Of a stretch of DNA of 8,069 nucleotides, positions 1-4,651 are shown piece after piece. Position numbers and translations under genes: made by a program. Each line of letters starts with the position of its first letter. Position 1 is the first letter of the stretch. The notes beneath the pieces were generated by a model, which ran no database searches, was not told the DNA's origin, and worked only from the letters and a program-made list of their open reading frames with translations. The DNA comes from an uncultured Clostridia bacterium (GTDB lineage Bacteria; Bacillota; Clostridia; Christensenellales; Borkfalkiaceae): NCBI GenBank assembly GCA_904501795.1, contig CAJGCK010000053.1, positions 1 to 8,069 of the forward strand, given 5' to 3'.

Positions 1-2
1 CT

Positions 3-62
3 AGCCACTGTGGTGAAGACTGTTTAGGCATACTTTATATTAACGACGGCGGAAGAGATTAA
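3..62 (+). CDS. C-terminal tail of an unidentified protein (5' truncated)
   Basis: The third forward frame is open from the window edge to a TAA at 60-62 and reads SHCGEDCLGILYINDGGRD. The other two forward frames stop early (TAG or TGA within the first 27 bases), and a Rho-independent terminator begins 16 bases after this stop, which supports a real gene end. Two cysteines three residues apart (C-GED-C) and a preceding histidine could suggest a metal-binding tail, but that is only a guess. I do not recognise the family from 19 residues. Confidence 0.5.
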   Translation, partial: SHCGEDCLGILYINDGGRD

Positions 63-78
63 TAAAAAACGTAAAAAA

Positions 79-107
79 GGCTAACGAATTTTCGTTAGCC
101 TTTATTG
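79..107 (+). terminator. Rho-independent terminator of the upstream gene
   Basis: GGCTAACGAA (79-88) and TTCGTTAGCC (91-100) form a perfect 10-bp inverted repeat, effectively nine pairs around a four-base loop, followed by TTTATTGT. It lies just after the truncated gene ending at 62. The T tract runs directly into the presumed left end of the insertion sequence, so the element appears to have inserted into or just after the terminator tail. Confidence 0.75.
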
Positions 108-116
108 TATAGCGAA

Positions 117-139
117 AACCCCGTGTTAGACACGGGGTT
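117..139 (+). repeat. IS left-end hairpin
   Basis: AACCCCGTGT (117-126) and ACACGGGGTT (130-139) are perfect 10-bp complements around a TAG loop. The loop is three bases, as in the right-end hairpin, and both stems share a CCCC...GGGG core. This is the expected TnpA recognition structure at the left end of IS200-type elements. Confidence 0.8.
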
Positions 140-163
140 CAAAAAAGGTTAAACCTATGATTC

Positions 164-192
164 TTGAACAAAAAAACTCCTTTTGATATAAT
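164..192 (+). promoter_or_regulatory. tnpA promoter
   Basis: TTGAAC (164-169) and TATAAT (187-192) are separated by exactly 17 bases, and TG at 184-185 makes an extended -10. Transcription would start near 199, about 45 bases before the tnpA start codon. This promoter lies inside the element, between the left hairpin and the gene. Confidence 0.65.
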
Positions 193-232
193 AAAGTTGA
201 GGTCTGCAAACCCAACAAAAAATCAAAAGGAG
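177..232 (+). promoter_or_regulatory. Leader hairpin that would sequester the tnpA ribosome binding site
   Basis: CTCCTTTTGAT (177-187) is an exact 11-base complement of ATCAAAAGGAG (222-232), which contains most of the tnpA Shine-Dalgarno AAAGGAGG (226-233). A transcript covering both arms would hide the ribosome binding site. The left arm lies upstream of the predicted start (~199) of the internal promoter, so only read-through transcripts from outside should carry it. Protection of IS200/IS10-type transposase mRNAs from impinging transcription is established; applying it to this copy is inference. Confidence 0.6.
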
Positions 233-713
233 GTCATCAAAGTATGAATGACATACATAGTTTAGCACATTCGAAGTGGAATTGCAAATATCACATAGTA
301 TTTGCACCAAAATATAGGCGAGTTGCTATGCTTGGAGAAAAGGGAAGAGAAATAGGGGCAATTCTACGAGAATTGTGTAAATGGAAAGGCGTAAATATAA
401 TTGAAGCAGAAATATGTAAAGACCATATACATATGTTACTTGAGATTCCGCCAAAAATGGCAGTGTCAAGTTTTGTAGGATATTTAAAAGGTAAAAGTAG
501 TTTAATGATATATGAACGATGGGGGAATCTCAAGTTCAAATATCGCAATAGAGAATTTTGGTGTAAGGGATATTATGTTGATACGGTAGGCAAAAACACC
601 AAAGCAATAAAAGAATATATAGCAGGTCAGTTAGAAGAAGATAAATTAGGCGAACAGTTGAGGATAGATTATCCCGAAAGTCCGTTTAAGTAAATGCAAA
701 TGGCAGACCTCAA
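197..713. repeat. 11-base inverted repeat bracketing tnpA (197-207 and 703-713)
   Basis: TTGAGGTCTGC at 197-207 is the exact reverse complement of GCAGACCTCAA at 703-713, with one further G-U pair possible outside. The left copy falls at the predicted 5' end of the tnpA mRNA and in the loop of the leader hairpin. The right copy begins ten bases after the tnpA stop codon. Pairing would join the two ends of the mRNA, or of the single-stranded element. No function is shown. Confidence 0.55.
244..693 (+). CDS. tnpA: IS200/IS605 family transposase TnpA (Y1 HUH endonuclease)
   Basis: A 149-residue protein of normal length for an IS200-type TnpA, which cuts and rejoins single-stranded element ends through a covalent 5'-phosphotyrosine link. 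The HUH metal-binding motif is H61-I-H63 (in KDHIHMLLEIPP). The catalytic tyrosine is probably Y125 in KEYIAGQ, with Q129 as the third metal ligand in the family's YxxxQ arrangement. The N-terminal KYHIVFAPKYRR and the later FWCKGYYVDTVG are also typical. The start is ATG 244, ten bases after AAAGGAGG (226-233). The gene has its own promoter (164-192) and a leader able to mask the ribosome binding site. There is no frameshift or internal stop, so it appears functional. Confidence 0.95.
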   Translation: MNDIHSLAHSKWNCKYHIVFAPKYRRVAMLGEKGREIGAILRELCKWKGVNIIEAEICKDHIHMLLEIPPKMAVSSFVGYLKGKSSLMIYERWGNLKFKYRNREFWCKGYYVDTVGKNTKAIKEYIAGQLEEDKLGEQLRIDYPESPFK

Positions 714-714
714 T

Positions 715-785
715 ACCCTTGCTCAAGGGTGGCTGGTAATGTAGGGTTTCACCCGTTAAAGAAAAACCCCACGTTCAACGTGGGG
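715..785 (+). repeat. IS right-end hairpins (terminal stem at 767-785)
   Basis: The terminal stem is CCCCACGT (767-774) with ACGTGGGG (778-785) around a TCA loop, matching the left hairpin in style and probably bound by TnpA. Two smaller hairpins precede it between the tnpA stop and the element end: ACCCTTG/CAAGGGT (715-721/724-730) and GGGT/ACCC (744-747/751-754). These may structure the 3' UTR or the single-stranded right end. Confidence 0.7.
761..785 (-). terminator. IS end hairpin acting as minus-strand terminator of the pgsA-like gene
   Basis: Read on the minus strand, the 8-bp G/C-rich right-end stem (785-767) is followed directly by TTTTTC (766-761), the standard shape of a Rho-independent terminator. 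It lies about 39 bases after the stop codon of the minus-strand gene at 824-1399, which has no other visible terminator. Use as a host terminator is inferred. Confidence 0.55.
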
Positions 786-823
786 ATATTTATTTTTTGA
801 CAGCCCATTTTGTCGCAATTTTA

Positions 824-1399
824 TTATTCTAAATCGTTGCTAGATTGTTTTCCGTTTTTTATTACCCTAAAATTTCTAACGTTGTAGGCTATAAGAGAAA
901 AAACCATCAAGCACAAACAAACTGAAACGAGCACGATAGATAGTACTTTAGGTATATCAACCCAAACGATATGTAAAAACGCCATAGAATATAAAAACGC
1001 GGTGGTTAATTTACCATGCCAAACTGCGCCTAAAACAACGTCGTACTTTATAAGGACAATAAGTTGCGATATGCCCGTAAGCACTTCTTTCACTAAAAGT
1101 AACGATAGTGGCAAAAGCATGTAGGGGAAGTACTGCAACAAAAAAAGAAGAACCACGCCCTGAGTAAGTTTATCTGCAATGGGGTCTAACGCTTTTCCAA
1201 GTTTAGATACCATATTAAATTTTCTTGCAATAAACCCGTCCGCCAAATCGGTTATTGCCGAAACGACCAAAACCACCGCCGTTTCGATAAACTTTTTTGC
1301 CCTAAAAAGATAGAACATAACGGGGATTAGCGCTATTCGAATTAAAGAAAGAAAATTCGGTATAGTAAATATTTTGTTGTAATTGTTTTTGTCTTGCAT
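824..1399 (-). CDS. pgsA: CDP-alcohol phosphatidyltransferase, probably phosphatidylglycerophosphate synthase
   Basis: A 191-residue membrane enzyme that transfers a phosphatidyl group from CDP-diacylglycerol to an alcohol, most likely glycerol-3-phosphate, in the first committed step of phosphatidylglycerol synthesis. The family signature D-x2-D-G-x2-A-R-x8-G-x3-D-x3-D is complete: D51, D54, G55, A58, R59, G68, D72, D76. The N-terminal TIPNFLSLIRIALIP is typical of PgsA, the length is normal, and about six hydrophobic segments fit the fold. The start is ATG at 1399, with AAGGAG eight bases upstream. It is transcribed alone from a near-perfect promoter (1468-1496), divergent from the glycosyltransferase operon. 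The alcohol substrate cannot be read from sequence alone; cardiolipin or phosphatidylinositol-type synthases share the motif. Confidence 0.88.
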   Translation of the reverse strand: MQDKNNYNKIFTIPNFLSLIRIALIPVMFYLFRAKKFIETAVVLVVSAITDLADGFIARKFNMVSKLGKALDPIADKLTQGVVLLFLLQYFPYMLLPLSLLLVKEVLTGISQLIVLIKYDVVLGAVWHGKLTTAFLYSMAFLHIVWVDIPKVLSIVLVSVCLCLMVFSLIAYNVRNFRVIKNGKQSSNDLE

Positions 1400-1467
1400 T
1401 TTTTAGTCTCCTTATAAAAAACGCACTATCAATAAACGTTTCCAGAAAAATATCTTATGTACTTATA

Positions 1468-1496
1468 ATTATACCACCCTAAAATTGCTATGTCAA
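1468..1496 (-). promoter_or_regulatory. Promoter of the pgsA-like gene
   Basis: On the minus strand, TTGACA (1496-1491) and TATAAT (1473-1468) are both perfect consensus hexamers with exactly 17 bases between them. The predicted start near 1461 gives a leader of about 60 bases. Confidence 0.85.
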
Positions 1497-1536
1497 CAAT
1501 ATAAAAAATTAGTGTTTAGGTAAAGTATAAAAGTTG

Positions 1537-1565
1537 TTGCAAAAGGGTAATTATTATGTTATAAT
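1537..1565 (+). promoter_or_regulatory. Promoter of the glycosyltransferase-flippase operon
   Basis: TTGCAA (1537-1542) and TATAAT (1560-1565) have a 17-base spacer, and TG at 1557-1558 makes an extended -10. Transcription would start near 1572, giving a short leader of about 23 bases before ATG 1595. The -35 elements of this promoter and the divergent one are 40 bases apart, leaving room for a shared regulator, although I see no clear operator. Confidence 0.75.
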
Positions 1566-1594
1566 AAAAAAAGATTTAAAAAGGAAGTATTATC

Positions 1595-2914
1595 ATGCAA
1601 AAGGAAAGCCAAAATCTAAAACGAAACGCATTAACTAAAGCGATGCGTGCTTTTTTTTGTAAAAATAATCCCAAAAACCTTTTTATAATTTTGATGAGCA
1701 TAAGCCTTATCGTGTTTTTAATAGCAGGGGCGATAGGCGGTGTTAAGGAGTTAACTAGCATATTCTATTTAAACGCAAGCGATTTGTTTATGGATATGTT
1801 TAACTCTATAAGGGACGTGTTTCAGGGTGCAGGCGTTTATACCGAACGACACGTTATATATCCACCGATGGCAAATCTCGTATATTTGTTTTTATCACTA
1901 TTTATCCCTGCAGAATACGGTAACTCCGCTTTTGATGACCGCGCTACTTGGGTAAACTACCCCGAATGTATTGCGGTTGCTATAGTTTTTTCAGTAGTGT
2001 TAATTGCATTATACTCTATCGTTATTTATTTAAATTTGCCTAAAGAAAGGTTTACGAGAATACTTTTGGCGGTATTTTTCGTTATAAACGTTCCGTTTGC
2101 TTTTTTAATAGAGCGTGGCAATATAATAATTATAAGCATCATATTCACGGCAGTGTATATGTTCACCTATTCAAGTGAAAGCAAGGTGTTGCGCGAAGTG
2201 GGGCTAGTTAGCCTTGCGTTTGCCTTTTCAATAAAGTTATACCCGGCACTATTCGGGTTTTTCCTAATAGTAGACAAACGCTATAAAGACGCGTTAAGGT
2301 GCAGTCTATACGCACTTTTAATGTTGGCACTACCGAGTTTCTTTTTCGGTGGGCTGACGTGTTTGCGCACTCTTGCCGAAAATATTATTGCGTTCAGCAA
2401 AACCAGAATAGACATGGGTTTTGAAAATAGCGCAAACGGTTTATTCGGTGGGCTTGGTAACGCGCTTGTTCTGTTCTACGAAAATTTCTATTTGTTTATG
2501 TTATTGACGTTTATTGTCGGTTGTTTTTTCATCAAGAAAAAATGGAAAATTTATATGTACGCCATAATGGTGTATAACGTAATACCGGCGCTAACGCAAG
2601 TGTATAGTTGGGTGCTTATGGCAGTTCCGCTAATACTCTTTTTTAAAGAAGAAAAACTGACCGTAAAAAACGTATTCTACTTTTTGATAATGACGTTGCC
2701 GTTTATGTTCTATCCAAGCGTGTTGTTGTTTGCAAAAGTAGATATATACACCAACTTCAATAAAGCGCTAGTTTATATAGTTACCATACTATCTTGTTTC
2801 GTATTCTTGGTAGAAACGATAATCGCAATAGTAAAAAAGGTTAAAGAAACCCGTGCTAAAAAAAGAGAAAACGCCACGATAGGCGAGGAGCAGGCAGGCA
2901 GTATTGATGAATAA
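1595..2914 (+). CDS. GT87-like (DUF2029) polytopic glycosyltransferase
   Basis: A 439-residue integral membrane protein with about ten hydrophobic segments, resembling the C-type glycosyltransferases of family GT87, which use polyprenyl-phosphate sugars on the outer face of the membrane. Supporting features in order are an acidic residue in the first extracytoplasmic loop (D63 in NASDLFMDMF, the expected catalytic position), YPP at 89-91, FLIERGN around 170-176 and FSIKLYPALFGF around 211-222. The last two are typical of the family. The C-terminal tail is charged and probably cytoplasmic. The start is ATG 1595, with AAGGAAG about seven bases upstream. It overlaps the flippase gene by eight bases, so the two are probably translationally coupled. 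The sugar and acceptor are unknown, and a related GT-C family cannot be excluded. Confidence 0.72.
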   Translation: MQKESQNLKRNALTKAMRAFFCKNNPKNLFIILMSISLIVFLIAGAIGGVKELTSIFYLNASDLFMDMFNSIRDVFQGAGVYTERHVIYPPMANLVYLFLSLFIPAEYGNSAFDDRATWVNYPECIAVAIVFSVVLIALYSIVIYLNLPKERFTRILLAVFFVINVPFAFLIERGNIIIISIIFTAVYMFTYSSESKVLREVGLVSLAFAFSIKLYPALFGFFLIVDKRYKDALRCSLYALLMLALPSFFFGGLTCLRTLAENIIAFSKTRIDMGFENSANGLFGGLGNALVLFYENFYLFMLLTFIVGCFFIKKKWKIYMYAIMVYNVIPALTQVYSWVLMAVPLILFFKEEKLTVKNVFYFLIMTLPFMFYPSVLLFAKVDIYTNFNKALVYIVTILSCFVFLVETIIAIVKKVKETRAKKRENATIGEEQAGSIDE

Positions 2915-4133
2915 ATCGAACAATTCTATTCCTTCGGGCAATAAAAAGAAAATAACCGATTTAATGCTAAATATCGGCGCCGTAGTAATAATGAACTGTG
3001 TTTTACAGTTCTTATTATACCCACGTTTTGAGAAAATTCTTGGCGTAGAAAAATACGGCGTTGCATTAACGCTAATGGCTATAATATCCATAACGGCGTG
3101 TTCGTTTGGTTCGGCGGGCAACTACTCTCGTTTGATAAACGAAAACGAGCATAAACCGTCTAACGGTGACTACGTCGTTTTATTGCTATTATCTTCGATT
3201 GTTTCGGTTGCAGTAGGGCTAATTTGTTTACATAAACTTCAGGTTTTGACTTGGCAAACGGGCTTATTCTACTCGTTACTTATAGTTGCAACCGCTTTTA
3301 AGTACTATTCGGACGTTGGATTTAAAATTAAAGCCGATTTCGTTAGATACTTCTTCTATTATTTGTTTATATCGATAGGGTATTTTGCGGGATTATTTAT
3401 ATTTAACGGTACGGGCGACTGGATGCTCGCTATTCTTGCGGGTGAAATACTCGGCGTGTTCTTTGCTATTATTCAAAGCAAAATTTTCGTCAAACCCTTT
3501 TCGCTATCTAAGAACTTTAAGTTCTTCGTGAGCAGTTTCGCTTTTTTGGTGTTTTCAAACCTAATCGAAAACCTAACGCTTAACGCGGACCGCTTGGTGC
3601 TAATGATATTCGCAGGGGGCGAGTCGGTTGCAGTTTATTATACGGCGTCCCTTTTCGGTAAAATTATAGCTATGCTAACCGTGCCTATAAACTCGGTGGT
3701 AATAACCTATCTCGTGCGCTATAACGGTGAACTCACTAGAAAAATGTGGTTTAAGATTTTGGCGGTGGCAGTGGGACTTTCGGCACTATGCTTTTTAGGT
3801 TGTTACGTTGGGTCGATAATCATTTTACCGCACGTATATCCCGATTTATACGTTTCGTTGGCTCGTTATTTGCTCCCTGCAATAGGTGCTCAAGTTATAT
3901 ACTTTGTTTCTACGGTATTGCTTGTGGTACTATTAAAATTCCGTGGCGAGAAAAAGCAGTTCGTTTGCAATATAATCTACGGCGTAATATTCTTCGCGTC
4001 AACGCTTACGTTTACCTATCTATATAAACTAGAAGGTTTCGTCATATCATCGCTCGTCGCTAACGCTATACGGTTTATCTACGTTTCGATTTGGGGCTTT
4101 GTATCCAAAAAACCTATAGTGAAAGAAAGTTAA
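2907..4133 (+). CDS. Wzx/MOP-type polysaccharide flippase
   Basis: A 408-residue protein with about twelve hydrophobic segments and no soluble domain. The N-terminal region around QFLLYPRFEKILGVEKYGVAL matches the first-helix signature of O-antigen/teichoic-acid-type exporters of the MOP superfamily, which flip lipid-linked saccharides across the cytoplasmic membrane. The start was chosen at ATG 2907 rather than the TTG at 2904. AGGCAGG (2892-2898) lies eight bases upstream and ATG overlaps the upstream stop as ATGAATAA. Its coupling to a GT87-like enzyme, which acts on the outer face, suggests that this pair moves a lipid-linked sugar outward and then modifies or uses it. The substrate is not known. 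The operon ends at the terminator at 4159-4205. Confidence 0.8.
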   Translation: MNKSNNSIPSGNKKKITDLMLNIGAVVIMNCVLQFLLYPRFEKILGVEKYGVALTLMAIISITACSFGSAGNYSRLINENEHKPSNGDYVVLLLLSSIVSVAVGLICLHKLQVLTWQTGLFYSLLIVATAFKYYSDVGFKIKADFVRYFFYYLFISIGYFAGLFIFNGTGDWMLAILAGEILGVFFAIIQSKIFVKPFSLSKNFKFFVSSFAFLVFSNLIENLTLNADRLVLMIFAGGESVAVYYTASLFGKIIAMLTVPINSVVITYLVRYNGELTRKMWFKILAVAVGLSALCFLGCYVGSIIILPHVYPDLYVSLARYLLPAIGAQVIYFVSTVLLVVLLKFRGEKKQFVCNIIYGVIFFASTLTFTYLYKLEGFVISSLVANAIRFIYVSIWGFVSKKPIVKES

Positions 4134-4158
4134 GCGCTAACTTAATTATTAAAAAATT

Positions 4159-4205
4159 CACTAGTCATGATTTCTTATGGAAAGAACGACTAGTGTTTTT
4201 ATTTT
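4159..4205 (+). terminator. Terminator of the glycosyltransferase-flippase operon
   Basis: CACTAGTC (4159-4166) pairs with GACTAGTG (4188-4195). An inner TTCTT/AAGAA stem (4172-4176/4182-4186) tops it across a small bulge. TTTTTATTTTT follows at 4196-4206. It starts 25 bases after the flippase stop. Confidence 0.75.
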
Positions 4206-4212
4206 TAAACTT

Positions 4213-4263
4213 AACACACCCCAAAAACAGGGTGTGTTATTGTATGGAGCAGGTAATGGGAAT
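4213..4263. repeat. 51-bp direct repeat, copy 1 (tRNA-Gly 3'-end fragment plus hairpin)
   Basis: Matches 4380-4430 at 50 of 51 positions, offset by 167 bases; the only difference is A4239 versus G4406. It holds a TAACACACCC/GGGTGTGTTA hairpin (4212-4221/4230-4239) and, at 4245-4263, the last 19 bases of the tRNA-Gly gene including encoded CCA, in the same orientation. Nothing tRNA-like continues beyond 4263, so this is a fragment and not a second tRNA gene. Confidence 0.9.
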
Positions 4264-4379
4264 AATCTCCGCATAGCTACGATTGCTACGCCCGAACCGT
4301 TTGTTCATAAAGACGTGATAAAAATCATTTTAACAAAGAACAAACGAATTCGTTTCCGTCTACACCTACTATATACAAC
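4264..4379. other. 116-bp spacer between the direct repeats, with inverted repeats and no gene
   Basis: No plausible coding frame. It contains GCTACG twice with three bases between (4276-4281, 4285-4290), CGTTTGTTC (4298-4306) with its exact complement GAACAAACG (4338-4346), and a 14-bp perfect palindrome AAACGAATTCGTTT (4342-4355). Flanked by copies of a tRNA 3' end, it could be the relic of an integrated element, but nothing identifies one. Confidence 0.4.
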
Positions 4380-4411
4380 AACACACCCCAAAAACAGGGT
4401 GTGTTGTTGTA
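4374..4411 (-). terminator. Hairpin terminator of the tRNA-Gly gene
   Basis: A perfect 15-bp inverted repeat (4374-4388 and 4397-4411) has an 8-base loop and directly abuts the tRNA 3' end. On the minus strand the central CACACCC/GGGTGTG stem is followed by TTGTTGTATAT, a U-rich tail, so the core can act as a Rho-independent terminator. Confidence 0.6.
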
Positions 4412-4430
4412 TGGAGCAGGTAATGGGAAT
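4380..4430. repeat. 51-bp direct repeat, copy 2 (overlaps intact tRNA-Gly)
   Basis: Partner of 4213-4263 with one mismatch. It spans the tRNA terminator hairpin and the last 19 bases of the tRNA gene (4412-4430). Its hairpin stem is longer than that of copy 1 (15 versus 10 bp) because the flanking bases also pair. Confidence 0.9.
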
Positions 4431-4485
4431 CGAACCCACCTCCAAAGCTTGGGAAGCTCTTATTCTACCGATGAACTATACCTGC
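4412..4485 (-). tRNA. tRNA-Gly (anticodon CCC)
   Basis: The 74-base minus-strand cloverleaf is complete. It has acceptor GCAGGTA/TACCTGC, D stem GTTC/GAAT with loop ATCGGTA, and anticodon stem AGAGC/GCTTT with loop TTCCCAA (U33, then anticodon CCC, reading GGG). The variable loop is GGAG and the T arm is GTGGG-TTCGATT-CCCAT. Discriminator T and an encoded CCA follow. It has its own promoter (4514-4542) and terminator (4374-4411). Its 3' end is duplicated 167 bases away. Confidence 0.95.
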
Positions 4486-4513
4486 AAAACTATATAATTT
4501 TTTCTTTTGTAGT

Positions 4514-4542
4514 ATTTTAGCACAAACGTAAATAAAAATCAA
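4514..4542 (-). promoter_or_regulatory. tRNA-Gly promoter
   Basis: On the minus strand, TTGATT (4542-4537) and TAAAAT (4519-4514) have a 17-base spacer and TG one base before the -10. The start near 4507 would leave a leader of about 22 bases before the tRNA 5' end at 4485. Confidence 0.6.
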
Positions 4543-4561
4543 AGTAAAATAATAAAAAATA

Positions 4562-4590
4562 TTGTAAAAAAAATAAAAATGTGGTAAAAT
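4562..4590 (+). promoter_or_regulatory. Promoter of the SPFH/zinc-ribbon operon
   Basis: TTGTAA (4562-4567) and TAAAAT (4585-4590) are 17 bases apart, with TG at 4582-4583 as an extended -10. Transcription would start near 4597, about 55 bases before ATG 4652. It is divergent from the tRNA promoter. The region is very A/T-rich, so chance matches are more likely here. Confidence 0.5.
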
Positions 4591-4651
4591 CAAAAATATA
4601 AAAACAAATTTTAAAGCTAAAATCGTTTAATAAAAAATAACGGAGGTTAAT

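Larger units (their letters stand above)
106..793 (+). mobile_element. IS200-type insertion sequence (IS200/IS605 family), complete-looking
   Basis: A compact element of about 0.69 kb carries a single HUH transposase gene (244-693), a left-end hairpin (117-139) and a right-end hairpin (767-785). There is no accessory tnpB gene, as in the IS200 subgroup. This family transposes as single-stranded DNA, recognises terminal hairpins and makes no inverted repeats or target duplications. The exact ends are inferred: TTTAT occurs 11 bases before the left hairpin (101-105) and three bases after the right one (789-793), and I placed the ends by analogy with family members that cleave next to such short T/A-rich motifs. 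The transposase is intact and both hairpins are present, so the copy could be active. The ends may be off by several bases. Confidence 0.8.

Noticed and set aside
244..693. IS605-type element with tnpB and guide RNA
   Set aside because: No tnpB or remnant lies within the hairpin-bounded element; the layout fits the transposase-only IS200 group.
2904..2906. TTG as start codon of the flippase gene
   Set aside because: ATG follows immediately at 2907, is better spaced from AGGCAGG and gives the usual ATGAATAA overlap.
3788..4027. Open frame of 79 codons inside the flippase gene
   Set aside because: Out-of-frame shadow of a clear membrane protein gene; no ribosome binding site or recognisable product.
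4213..4263. Second tRNA-Gly gene
   Set aside because: Only the 3' 19 bases match; the T loop, anticodon arm, D arm and 5' acceptor strand are absent.
4091..4276. Open frame of 61 codons on the plus strand
   Set aside because: It overlaps the end of the flippase gene in another frame and continues through its terminator hairpin; no ribosome binding site.
4213..4430. CRISPR-like array
   Set aside because: Only two repeat copies with a 116-bp spacer, one overlapping a tRNA gene; no cas genes.
4177..4497. Open frame of 106 codons on the plus strand
   Set aside because: It runs through the terminator, both direct repeats and the antisense of the tRNA gene. It repeats part of itself only because of the 51-bp duplication, has no ribosome binding site and resembles no protein.
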